Assembly: GCA_002354135.1 (NCBI GenBank)
Contig: DEKZ01000315.1
Span: forward strand, 1 to 8,745
Direction of reading: 5' to 3'
Length of the DNA stretch: 8,745 nucleotides
Source: Massilia sp. UBA2709
GTDB lineage: Bacteria > Pseudomonadota > Gammaproteobacteria > Burkholderiales > Burkholderiaceae_D
The notes under the pieces were generated by a model that was not told where the DNA came from, did not search any database, and saw nothing but the letters and a program-made list of their open reading frames with translations. The number at the start of each line of letters is the position of its first letter. Positions within the stretch are counted from its first letter, which is position 1. The position numbers were made by a program, and so were the translations under genes. Positions 1 to 6,267 of this stretch are shown in pieces.

Positions 1-19
1 GGAGTGCCCACCCTACGGT
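1..19 (-). repeat. REP unit, cut by the window edge
   Basis: Read on the minus strand, positions 19 to 1 begin ACCGTAGGGTGGGC, identical over 14 nt to 6268-6281 at the left end of the REP pair downstream of rho. The GTAG start and the first stem arm are present. The second stem arm would lie left of the window. It sits just past the stop codon of the amidohydrolase gene, the usual extragenic position for REPs. The match is seen directly; calling it a REP depends on the better-preserved copies at 6271-6411. Confidence 0.6.
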
Positions 20-36
20 CGCCGCCGCCGGCAGGT

Positions 37-1707
37 TTACTGCTTCTGGTACACCGCCTTCCCTCCCACCCAGGTCTGCAGCACACCGACCTTGTAGATA
101 TCGTAGGTCGGCATCTTGAACAGGTCCTGGTCGATCACGATGAAGTCGGCCCACTTGCCCGGCTCCAGCGAGCCTAAGCTGTTTTCGGCGTGGCCGGCGT
201 AGGCTGCGTCAAGCGTGAAGCAGCGGAAGGCTTCCTTCAGCGACATCGCCTGCTCCGGATGCCAGCCGGCGACCGGCTGGCCGGCGTGGTCCATGCGCGT
301 CACCGCGGCGTGGATGCCGAAGAAGGGATTCGGCGACTCGACCGGGAAGTCCGACCCGCAGGCGATGCGCGAACCCTGGTGCAGGAAGCTGCGCCAGGCA
401 TAGGCGCCCTTGATGCGTTCCGGGCCGACGCGGGTTTCGGCCATGTTCTTGTCCGAAGTGGCGTGGGTCGGCTGCATCGACGGGATGATGCCCAGCGTCT
501 TGAAGCGGCCGATGTCGGCTTGCGTTACCACCTGGGCGTGCTCGATGCGGTGGCGCTGCGCCGCGCTTTTGGTTGCCGCCAGTTCCTTCTGGTAAATGTC
601 GAGGATCTGGTGGTTGCCGGCGTCGCCGATCGCGTGCACGTTGACCTGGTAGCCGCGCGTCATCGCCTTCTTCATCATGGCGTCCATCTGGTCGAGCTTG
701 TAGAACAGCAGGCCGTGCGAATGCGGCTCGTCGCTGTAGGGCTTGATCAGGGCCGCGCCGCGGCTGCCCAGGGCGCCGTCCGAATACAGTTTCACCGCAC
801 GCAGCGCGTACATGTCGTTGCCGTAGGTTTTCAGGGGACCGTTCTTCGACAGCGCGTCGAAATCCTTCTCGGTGCCGCCGATCATGCCGTAGATGCGCGC
901 GGTCAGTTTTCCCTGATCCGCATAGCTCCGGTACAGGCGGTCCTCGGCCACGCCGAGACCGGCGTCGTGGGTGCTGGTGACGCCGACTTTCGCCAGCGAG
1001 CCCAGCGCACGGTCGAGCGCCACGCGGCCTTCCGCCTCGGTCTGGGCCGGCAGCACCTTGGTGACCAGTTCCTGGGCGGCATCGACCAGCACGCCGGTGG
1101 CCTTCCCATTGGCATCACGTACGATCTTGCCGCCGGCCGGGTCCGGCGTCTTGTCCGTGATGCCGGCCGCCGCCAGCGCGCGGCTGTTGGCCCAGCCGGC
1201 ATGGCCGTCGACGCGCTCGAACCAGACCGGGCGGTCGCTGACCACGGCATCCACGTCGGCCGCGGTCGGGAAGCGGCCCAGCTTCCAGTTTTCCTGGTTC
1301 CAGCCGCGCCCGCGCAACCAGCCCTGGCCCGGATTGGCGCGGGCGTAATCGCCAATCGCCTTCAGCGCGCCTTCCAGCGAGGTGGCCTGCGACAGGTCGA
1401 GCTGGGTCAGCATCTGGCCCAGGCCGAACACGTGGCCGTGGGCATCGATCAGGCCGGGCAGCACGGTGCGGCCCTGCACGTCGACGCGGCGCGCACCCGG
1501 CGCCCTGGCATTCACCTCGGCGGCGCTGCCGACGGCGATGACGCGGCCCTTGTCGTCGAACGCCAGCGCCGCGAACTGCACCAGCTCACCCTTGCTGTTG
1601 AGCGTGTATCCATTGGCGTTGTCGATCACCGTGTCGGCATGCGCGGCCGACAGCCCGGCGAGCGCGGCAAGGACGAACATGGAACACTGCTTGAGGGTGG
1701 GGCGCAT
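37..1707 (-). CDS. Secreted YtcJ-like amidohydrolase (Amidohydro_3 family)
   Basis: This 556-residue protein is predicted to be a metal-dependent hydrolase acting outside the cytoplasm. Residues 1-24 form a signal peptide (basic start, hydrophobic 10-22, A-H-A then D25). The amidohydrolase metal ligands can all be picked out: H90 and H92 in the D-A-H-G-H motif, a candidate carboxylated lysine K306 in V-K-L-Y-S-D-G, H358 in V-H-A-I-G-D, H390 in R-I-E-H-A and D453 in G-S-D-F-P. The order and length (about 530-580) fit the YtcJ/NfdA branch. Family members cleave N-formyl or other amide bonds, but the substrate cannot be read from the sequence. The chosen ATG has GGAGAG three bases upstream and begins the signal peptide. 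The gene lies 93 nt downstream of ada on the same strand; no clear terminator or strong promoter separates them, so weak read-through is possible. The fold is well supported; the exact reaction is unknown. Confidence 0.9.
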   Translation of the reverse strand: MRPTLKQCSMFVLAALAGLSAAHADTVIDNANGYTLNSKGELVQFAALAFDDKGRVIAVGSAAEVNARAPGARRVDVQGRTVLPGLIDAHGHVFGLGQMLTQLDLSQATSLEGALKAIGDYARANPGQGWLRGRGWNQENWKLGRFPTAADVDAVVSDRPVWFERVDGHAGWANSRALAAAGITDKTPDPAGGKIVRDANGKATGVLVDAAQELVTKVLPAQTEAEGRVALDRALGSLAKVGVTSTHDAGLGVAEDRLYRSYADQGKLTARIYGMIGGTEKDFDALSKNGPLKTYGNDMYALRAVKLYSDGALGSRGAALIKPYSDEPHSHGLLFYKLDQMDAMMKKAMTRGYQVNVHAIGDAGNHQILDIYQKELAATKSAAQRHRIEHAQVVTQADIGRFKTLGIIPSMQPTHATSDKNMAETRVGPERIKGAYAWRSFLHQGSRIACGSDFPVESPNPFFGIHAAVTRMDHAGQPVAGWHPEQAMSLKEAFRCFTLDAAYAGHAENSLGSLEPGKWADFIVIDQDLFKMPTYDIYKVGVLQTWVGGKAVYQKQ

Positions 1708-1800
1708 GGACTCTCCGTTTTATTAAATAAATGCAAAACATGAGTGTAGCGAAGTCCTTGCGACTTGGGCACTGCCGACCCTCCCAGGCGCATATTTTTC

Positions 1801-2868
1801 TTAGGACTTCTCGCGGGCGATCAGCGCCGCCTTTCTCTCGATTCCCCAGCGGTAGCCCGACAGGCCGCCGTCGCTGCGCACCACCCGGTGGCAAGGGATC
1901 GCCACCGCCACCGGATTGGCCGCGCAGGCGCCCGCCACGGCGCGCACCGCGGCCGGCGAACCGATGCGCTGCGCGAGTTCGGTATAGCTGACGGTCGCGC
2001 CGGCCGGAATGGCGCGCAAGGCTTCCCACACGCGCTGCTGGAAGGCGGTGCCGCGCACATCGAGCGGCAGGTCCAGGCCGATGCGCGGCGCTTCGACGAA
2101 ACCGACCACCAGCGCCACGGTGCGCTCGAATTCGGCATCGGCGCCGATCAGGCGCGCCCGCGGGAAGCGGTCCTGCAGGTCGCGCACCAGCGCCTCCGGG
2201 TCGTCGCCCATCAAAATCGCGCAGATGCCCTGATTCGTTGCCGCGACCAGGATCGCGCCCAGCGAACAGGCGCCCACCGCGAAGCGAATCTCCTCGCCCG
2301 TCCCGCCGGCCCTGAAATGCGAAGGCGCCATGCCCAGCATCGCGTCGGCCTCCGCGTAGAAGCGCGAACTGGACTGGAAGCCGGCGGCGTACAGCGCATC
2401 GGTGACCGGCGCGCCTTGCGCCAGCTCGTCGCGCACGCGCGCTGCGCGCACCGCCGCCGCATACGCTTTCGGGGTGACGCCGGCATGCTGCTTGAACAGG
2501 CGGTGGAAATGGAAGCGGCTCATGCCGGCGCATGCCGCCAGCGCATCCAGGCCAGGCTCCTCTTCGCTCGCCTCGATCAGGCGGCAGGCCGCGGCCACCG
2601 CTTTGGCCTGGCGCTCGGCCAGCGGCGGCAGGTTCGGCCGGCAGCGCAGGCAGGGCCGGAAGCCCGCGCTTTCGGCTGCCTCGCAACTGGCGTGAAAGGC
2701 GACGTTCTCGCGCCGCGCCGGGCGGGCGCCGCAAGAGGGCTGGCAGTAGACGCCGGTCGTGCGCACCGAGTAATAGAAGACGCCGTCGGCGGCGCGCTCG
2801 CGCCGCTGCACGGCTTCCCAGCGCGCCTCGTCGCTGGCGTAAGCATGAAGGATGGTCTCGGTTTTCAT
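1801..2868 (-). CDS. ada: Bifunctional Ada: DNA-phosphotriester / O6-methylguanine methyltransferase and AraC-type activator
   Basis: Ada accepts methyl groups from alkylated DNA and, once methylated at its N-terminal zinc site, activates alkylation-repair genes. The 355-residue protein has all three parts. The zinc domain (about 1-80) carries C42, C46, C73 and C76; C42 corresponds to the phosphotriester methyl acceptor of E. coli (C38). An AraC-type helix-turn-helix region spans about 85-185. The methyltransferase domain spans about 190-350, with the active-site motif P-C-H-R-V at 325-329 (acceptor C326) and the preceding A-V-A-G-A-C-A-A-N-P helix and asparagine hinge. The ATG at 2868 was chosen over an in-frame Met 60 codons upstream because the zinc domain starts here and GGGGAG lies five bases before it; the upstream extension has no family resemblance. 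It is divergent from hutC. No alkA or alkB neighbour is present, and autoregulation is expected from the family. Confidence 0.95.
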   Translation of the reverse strand: MKTETILHAYASDEARWEAVQRRERAADGVFYYSVRTTGVYCQPSCGARPARRENVAFHASCEAAESAGFRPCLRCRPNLPPLAERQAKAVAAACRLIEASEEEPGLDALAACAGMSRFHFHRLFKQHAGVTPKAYAAAVRAARVRDELAQGAPVTDALYAAGFQSSSRFYAEADAMLGMAPSHFRAGGTGEEIRFAVGACSLGAILVAATNQGICAILMGDDPEALVRDLQDRFPRARLIGADAEFERTVALVVGFVEAPRIGLDLPLDVRGTAFQQRVWEALRAIPAGATVSYTELAQRIGSPAAVRAVAGACAANPVAVAIPCHRVVRSDGGLSGYRWGIERKAALIAREKS

Positions 2869-2903
2869 GGCGGCTCCCCGCAAGGTCGATGGCGCCCATC
2901 GTG

Positions 2904-2926
2904 GCACGCGTGCGCCGGGTGCGCAC
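2904..2926. promoter_or_regulatory. Overlapping palindromes in the ada-hutC divergent region
   Basis: GCACGCGTGC at 2904-2913 is a perfect 10-bp palindrome. It overlaps a second inverted repeat, GTGCGC (2910-2915) and GCGCAC (2921-2926), separated by five bases. They lie between the two divergent genes, upstream of the putative hutC promoter, so they could be an operator for HutC or another regulator. They do not resemble the Pseudomonas HutC site that I recall (TGTA-N2-TACA). In GC-rich DNA such palindromes also occur by chance. Confidence 0.25.
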
Positions 2927-2934
2927 TCCGGGTC

Positions 2935-2961
2935 TTGCTTTCGAATCGGCGATGCTAGAAT
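2935..2961 (+). promoter_or_regulatory. Putative sigma70 promoter of hutC
   Basis: TTGCTT (2935-2940) and TAGAAT (2956-2961) are separated by 15 bases, a short but usable spacing. Transcription would begin near 2968, giving a leader of about 30 nt before the TTG start at 2999. This position excludes the longer reading frame that begins at 2852, since its first codons would lie upstream of the transcript. Confidence 0.4.
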
Positions 2962-2998
2962 CGCAGCAGCCATCATTATCGCCCCATCGGAGAGCAGT

Positions 2999-3718
2999 TT
3001 GAACGAACAGAGCGCGCAAGCGAGCACCCCCATCTTCCAGCGCATCAAGGATTACCTGGTCGGCGAGATCGCCTCCGGCCGTTGGAAGGAAGGCGACCTC
3101 GTGCCCTCCGAGCAGGCGCTGGTGCGCCAGTTCGGCGTGTCGCGCATGACGGTCAACCGCGCCGTGCGCGAACTGACGGCCGAACAGGTGCTCACGCGGC
3201 GCCAGGGTTCGGGCACCTATGTCGCGCCGCAGAAATACCAGGCGACCCTGGTCGAAATCCGCAACATCGCCGACGAAGTGCGGGCGCGCGGCCACCGCCA
3301 CCGCAGCCAGCTGCACCTGCTGGAAGAAGCGCCGGCAAGCGAGGCGCTGGCCCTGCAGTTCGAACTGGCGCCGGAGAGCCCGCTGTTCCATTCGCTGATC
3401 GTGCATTTCGAGAACGACGTGCCGATCCAGCTCGAAGACCGCTGGGTCAACCCGGCCTGCGCGCCGGACTACCTGGCCCAGGATTTCAATGCCATCACCC
3501 CCAACGAACACCTGATGGCGGTCGCCCCGCTGCAGGACGCCACCTATGCCATCGAGGCCCTGGGCGCGCCGCGCGAAGTGGCCGAGCTGCTCGCCATCGA
3601 CGCCCGCGCGCCCTGCCTGGTGCTCAAGCGCAAGACCACCTCCAGCGGCCGGGTCGCGTCCAGCGTGACCATGTGGCATCCGGGCCGCCTCTACCAGTTT
3701 ACCGGCAGCGTGGGCTGA
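2999..3718 (+). CDS. hutC: HutC-type GntR-family repressor (histidine utilisation)
   Basis: HutC represses histidine-degradation genes and is released by urocanate. The 239-residue product has a winged helix-turn-helix of GntR type at about 10-76 (P-S-E-Q-A-L-V-R-Q-F-G-V-S-R-M-T-V-N-R-A) and a UTRA effector domain at about 95-232. The stretches I-R-N-I-A-D-E-V-R-A-R-G-H-R-H, H-S-L-I-V-H-F-E-N-D-V-P-I-Q-L-E-D-R and V-N-P-A-C-A-P-D-Y-L are those I know from HutC proteins rather than other GntR/UTRA regulators. The TTG start at 2999 is preferred because GGAGAG (2989-2994) precedes it by four bases and the conserved region begins about ten codons later. No hutU, hutH or hutI is in the window; the neighbours are ada (divergent) and a receiver protein. 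A run of eight T after the stop (3735-3742) lacks a proper stem, so I do not call a terminator. Confidence 0.88.
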   Translation: MNEQSAQASTPIFQRIKDYLVGEIASGRWKEGDLVPSEQALVRQFGVSRMTVNRAVRELTAEQVLTRRQGSGTYVAPQKYQATLVEIRNIADEVRARGHRHRSQLHLLEEAPASEALALQFELAPESPLFHSLIVHFENDVPIQLEDRWVNPACAPDYLAQDFNAITPNEHLMAVAPLQDATYAIEALGAPREVAELLAIDARAPCLVLKRKTTSSGRVASSVTMWHPGRLYQFTGSVG

Positions 3719-3816
3719 ACGACACGGCATCGGATTTTTTTTGCCGCGCATGCGCACGGCATGCCCGTTCTCGCCCATAATTCCCTTCCAGTCAAAATTC
3801 CTCCGGAACCACTTGT

Positions 3817-4215
3817 ATGGATGAGCCCGTCATCGCCAAGTCAGTCCAGCCGCCGCGCGTGCTGGTGCTCGACGACGATCATTTCATGCTGGAAGTGCTC
3901 ACCGACATGCTGGAACAGGTGGGCGTGCGCGAAGTCTTCGCCGAGGCCACCACCCGCCATGCGCTCTCGACCCTGGAAGAGCAAGGGCCGGACACCCTGA
4001 TCTGCGACCTGGCCTTGCCCGACATGGACGGCATCGAGTTCCTGCAGGCGGCCGCGGCGCGTGGTTTCGGCGGCCGCGTGATCCTGCTCTCAGGCATGGA
4101 TGCGGGGGTGCGCGACGCCGCCAGCGAGCTGGCGCGGGTGCTCGGTTTGCACGTCACCGGCGCCTTCCGCAAGCCGATCGCGCTCGACCAATTGCGCTCG
4201 GCCGTGACGTGTTAA
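3817..4215 (+). CDS. Stand-alone response-regulator receiver protein (CheY-like)
   Basis: This is a 132-residue single receiver domain with no output domain. The phosphorylation machinery is complete: acidic pocket D19-D20-D21, phospho-acceptor D64 (I-C-D-L-A-L-P-D-M-D-G), the switch serine S92 in L-L-S-G and the conserved K119-P120 pair. The domain (about 13-130) fills the protein, so it must act by binding a partner or by relaying phosphate. The L-L-S-G-M-D motif and overall style remind me of the receivers fused to EAL or HD-GYP domains in related bacteria, which is only an impression. No histidine kinase is adjacent. The ATG at 3817 has GGAA eight bases upstream. A CATAAT box at 3776-3781 could be its -10 element, although no good -35 is seen. 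Partner and pathway are unknown. Confidence 0.85.
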   Translation: MDEPVIAKSVQPPRVLVLDDDHFMLEVLTDMLEQVGVREVFAEATTRHALSTLEEQGPDTLICDLALPDMDGIEFLQAAAARGFGGRVILLSGMDAGVRDAASELARVLGLHVTGAFRKPIALDQLRSAVTC

Positions 4216-4334
4216 AATTTGAACAAACGTCCGAACACTTTTGGGGAAAATAAGGTATTATTCGACCTAAATCCCCCGCCTGACGTCCTCTTGACGCCCT
4301 TCCAATATTGAGTTTGCGCACATTGTCTCCACCA

Positions 4335-4362
4335 TTGTGTTGCAGCCAGTTTTATTTATAGA
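4335..4362 (+). promoter_or_regulatory. Candidate trxA promoter
   Basis: TTGTGT (4335-4340) and TATAGA (4357-4362) are spaced by 16 bases in an AT-richer stretch (4216-4434) that separates the receiver gene from trxA. The leader would be about 65 nt. A second -10-like box, TATTAT at 4256-4261, lies further upstream without a clear -35. The direct repeat CATTGT at 4321-4326 and 4333-4338 overlaps the -35 region. Confidence 0.4.
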
Positions 4363-4434
4363 CGGAAGCCGGACGAGCTGCATTTGATGCGGTCTCCAGG
4401 CGTACATTGATCCTTACCTCTCTTTGAGGAAAAC

Positions 4435-4761
4435 ATGAGCGAAAACATTAAACACATCAGCGATGCTTCTTTCGAAACCGACGTGATCAAGTCCGAGCGT
4501 CCGGTCCTGGTCGATTTCTGGGCCGAGTGGTGCGGTCCGTGCAAGATGATCGCCCCGATCCTGGAAGAAGTCGCCAAAGAATACGATGGCAAGATCACGA
4601 TCGCGAAGATGGACGTCGACGCCAACCAGGCCGTGCCGGCCAAGTTCGGCATCCGTGGCATCCCGACCCTGATCCTGTTCAAGGACGGCGTTCCTGCCGC
4701 ACAGAAAGTCGGCGCCATGGCCAAGGGCCAGCTGACCGCCTTCATCGACAGCAACATTTAA
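4435..4761 (+). CDS. trxA: Thioredoxin 1
   Basis: Thioredoxin is the small cytoplasmic dithiol reductant that serves ribonucleotide reductase, methionine sulfoxide reductases and other partners, and is recycled by thioredoxin reductase. The 108-residue product has the canonical W-C-G-P-C-K motif with C33 and C36, the buried D27, and the cis-proline P77 in G-I-P-T. The length matches E. coli TrxA (109). GAGGA at 4426-4430 lies four bases upstream of the ATG, a strong ribosome binding site. It precedes rho on the same strand, the gene order also seen in E. coli (trxA-rho) and widely in proteobacteria. The 157-nt gap to rho contains a hairpin without a T-run rather than a clear terminator, so partial read-through into rho is plausible. 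Confidence 0.98.
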   Translation: MSENIKHISDASFETDVIKSERPVLVDFWAEWCGPCKMIAPILEEVAKEYDGKITIAKMDVDANQAVPAKFGIRGIPTLILFKDGVPAAQKVGAMAKGQLTAFIDSNI

Positions 4762-4789
4762 TCGGACGTTTACAGAGCGTTCGTTGAGC

Positions 4790-4815
4790 GGCGGCAGCGC
4801 GCCCGCACTGCCGCC
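4790..4815 (+). other. Hairpin in the trxA-rho intergenic region
   Basis: GGCGGCAG (4790-4797) pairs perfectly with CTGCCGCC (4808-4815) around a 10-nt loop. No T-run follows, so it is not an intrinsic terminator. It could protect the trxA 3' end after Rho-dependent termination or act as a pause site in the rho leader. Confidence 0.45.
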
Positions 4816-4850
4816 ATGTCTGGACGGGAAACCGATCGATTCCGGTCGCA

Positions 4851-4918
4851 TCCCAATTGACTAACCCACGCAGTTCCCTCCCCTACCTTGATTTCCCGTC
4901 ACGGGACACCCACACAAC
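4851..4918 (+). promoter_or_regulatory. C-rich, G-poor rho leader: candidate rut site for autogenous control
   Basis: From 4861 to 4918 I count 27 C and 7 G in 58 bases, a strong C-over-G bias with many pyrimidine-C steps. That is the known character of Rho utilisation sites. In E. coli, rho is controlled by Rho-dependent termination in its own leader (established knowledge). A small hairpin, CCCGT and ACGGG (4895-4899 and 4901-4905), interrupts the tract and contains the only G cluster. TTGACT at 4857-4862 could be a -35 box, but no good -10 follows. The rho start codon has no good Shine-Dalgarno; the nearest purines, GGGA (4903-4906), are 12 bases away. Confidence 0.45.
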
Positions 4919-6181
4919 ATGCACTTATCTGAACTGAAGGCAATGCACGTCTCCGCCCTTCTGGAGATGGCGATCAGCCTCGATATCGACAACGCAGCGC
5001 GCCTGCGCAAACAAGAACTGATGTTCGCCATCCTGAAGAAGCGCGCAAAGCAGGGCGAGCAGATCTTCGGCGACGGCGCGCTCGAGGTGCTGCCGGACGG
5101 CTTCGGCTTCCTGCGTTCGCCCGATGCGAGCTACATGGCCTCGACCGACGACATCTACATCTCGCCGTCGCAGATCCGCCGCTTCAACCTGCATACGGGT
5201 GACTCGATCGAAGGCGAAGTGCGCACCCCGAAAGATGGCGAGCGCTATTTCGCACTGGTCAAGGTGGACAAGGTCAACGGCGAGTCGCCGGAAGCGTCGA
5301 AGCACCGCATCCTGTTCGAAAACCTGACCCCGCTGCACCCGCAGGAGCCGCTGCGCCTGGAGCGCGACATGAACGGCGCCGAGAACATCACCGGACGCAT
5401 CGTCGACCTGATCTCGCCGATCGGCAAGGGCCAGCGCGGCCTGCTGGTCGCCTCGCCGAAGTCCGGTAAATCGGTCATGCTGCAGCACATCGCGCACGCG
5501 ATCACCGCGAACCACCCGGACGTGACCCTGATCGTGCTGCTGATCGACGAACGTCCGGAAGAAGTGACGGAAATGCAGCGCTCGGTGCGCGGCGAAGTCG
5601 TCGCCTCGACCTTCGACGAACCGGCCACCCGCCACGTGCAAGTCGCCGAGATGGTGCTGGAAAAGGCCAAGCGCCTGGTCGAAATGAAGAAGGACGTCGT
5701 GATCCTGCTCGACTCGATCACCCGCCTGGCGCGCGCCTACAACACCGTGATCCCGGCATCGGGCAAGGTCCTGACCGGCGGTGTCGACGCCAATGCGCTG
5801 CAGCGTCCGAAGCGTTTCTTCGGCGCCGCCCGTAACGTCGAGGAAGGCGGCTCGCTGACCATCGTCGCGACCGCCCTGATCGAAACCGGTTCGCGCATGG
5901 ACGACGTCATCTACGAAGAATTCAAGGGCACCGGCAACATGGAAGTGCACCTCGAGCGCCGCCTGGCCGAGAAGCGCGTCTACCCGGCGATCAACCTGAA
6001 CAAGTCGGGCACCCGCCGCGAGGAGCTGCTGATCAAGCCGGACCAGCTGCAGAAGATCTGGATCCTGCGCAAGCTCTTGTACTCGATGGACGAGATCGAG
6101 GCGATGGAGTTCATCCTCGACAAGATGCGTGCAACGAAGAACAACGTGGAGTTCTTCGACATGATGCGCCGCGGCGGCTAA
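4919..6181 (+). CDS. rho: Transcription termination factor Rho
   Basis: Rho is the hexameric RNA-dependent ATPase/helicase that ends transcription at C-rich untranslated RNA. The 420-residue protein aligns with E. coli Rho almost without gaps. The N-terminal RNA-binding domain (about 1-130) has the RNP1-like D-G-F-G-F-L-R at 60-66. The ATPase core shows the P-loop S-P-K-S-G-K-S (179-185), catalytic E211 in D-E-R-P-E-E-V, Walker B V-I-L-L-D-S with D265, the Q-loop S-G-K-V-L-T-G-G-V-D (281-290) and arginine finger R366. There is no extra N-terminal insertion of the kind found in Actinobacteria. The P-loop ends in serine where E. coli has threonine (185), a conservative change. The ATG fits the E. 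coli N-terminus (M-x-L-x-E-L-K) despite a weak ribosome binding site. An intrinsic terminator follows 20 nt after the stop. Confidence 0.99.
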   Translation: MHLSELKAMHVSALLEMAISLDIDNAARLRKQELMFAILKKRAKQGEQIFGDGALEVLPDGFGFLRSPDASYMASTDDIYISPSQIRRFNLHTGDSIEGEVRTPKDGERYFALVKVDKVNGESPEASKHRILFENLTPLHPQEPLRLERDMNGAENITGRIVDLISPIGKGQRGLLVASPKSGKSVMLQHIAHAITANHPDVTLIVLLIDERPEEVTEMQRSVRGEVVASTFDEPATRHVQVAEMVLEKAKRLVEMKKDVVILLDSITRLARAYNTVIPASGKVLTGGVDANALQRPKRFFGAARNVEEGGSLTIVATALIETGSRMDDVIYEEFKGTGNMEVHLERRLAEKRVYPAINLNKSGTRREELLIKPDQLQKIWILRKLLYSMDEIEAMEFILDKMRATKNNVEFFDMMRRGG

Positions 6182-6201
6182 GTTTCGCCAAAAGCATCGA
6201 C

Positions 6202-6226
6202 AAGGGCGGCCTGTGCCGCCCTTTTT
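6202..6226 (+). terminator. Intrinsic terminator of rho
   Basis: GGGCGGC (6204-6210), loop CTGT, GCCGCCC (6215-6221) and then five T. The flanking AA (6202-6203) can pair with the first T residues. It lies 20 nt after the rho stop and cleanly separates rho from the REP pair and rpmE2. Confidence 0.88.
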
Positions 6227-6267
6227 AATTGGCGCATCTGGAAAGTTGCTCAATTACCGCAAACGCA

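Noticed and set aside
45..62. 18-nt identity TCTGGTACACCGCCTTCC with 7345-7362
   Set aside because: Both copies are inside coding sequence of unrelated proteins, in different strand sense, with no flanking similarity. Most likely coincidence between common codons, though an 18-mer match in 8.7 kb is unusual.
190..1743. Open frame of 517 codons antisense to the amidohydrolase gene
   Set aside because: GC-rich third-position bias on the minus strand keeps the opposite frame open. The translation is low-complexity R/A/G/V/H-rich with no motif, whereas the minus-strand protein has all metal ligands.
1752..1766. AAGTC/GACTT hairpin as terminator of ada
   Set aside because: The stem has only five pairs, and no T-run follows on the minus strand.
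2852..2998. N-terminal extension of hutC from the ATG at 2852
   Set aside because: The extra 49 residues resemble no GntR protein, overlap the ada 5' end, and lie upstream of the likely promoter; the TTG at 2999 has a well-placed ribosome binding site.
3735..3742. Run of eight T after hutC as an intrinsic terminator
   Set aside because: No adequate stem directly precedes it; the nearest hairpin, CAGC/GCTG, is only 4 bp and about 20 bases away.
1586..3778. Long minus-strand frame of 730 codons across ada, hutC and the 5' part of the amidohydrolase gene
   Set aside because: It runs in a different frame through three well-supported genes and ends inside the amidohydrolase signal region; composition is R/A/G-rich and no family is recognisable.
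3812..3819. CTTGTATG, like one half of the Pseudomonas HutC operator
   Set aside because: The inverted half (TACAAG) is missing and the site overlaps the start codon of the receiver gene; an 8-nt half site is expected by chance.
4925..6253. Antisense open frame of 442 codons opposite rho
   Set aside because: A mirror of the strong codon bias of rho; the protein is rich in D, R, V, H and Q with no domain.
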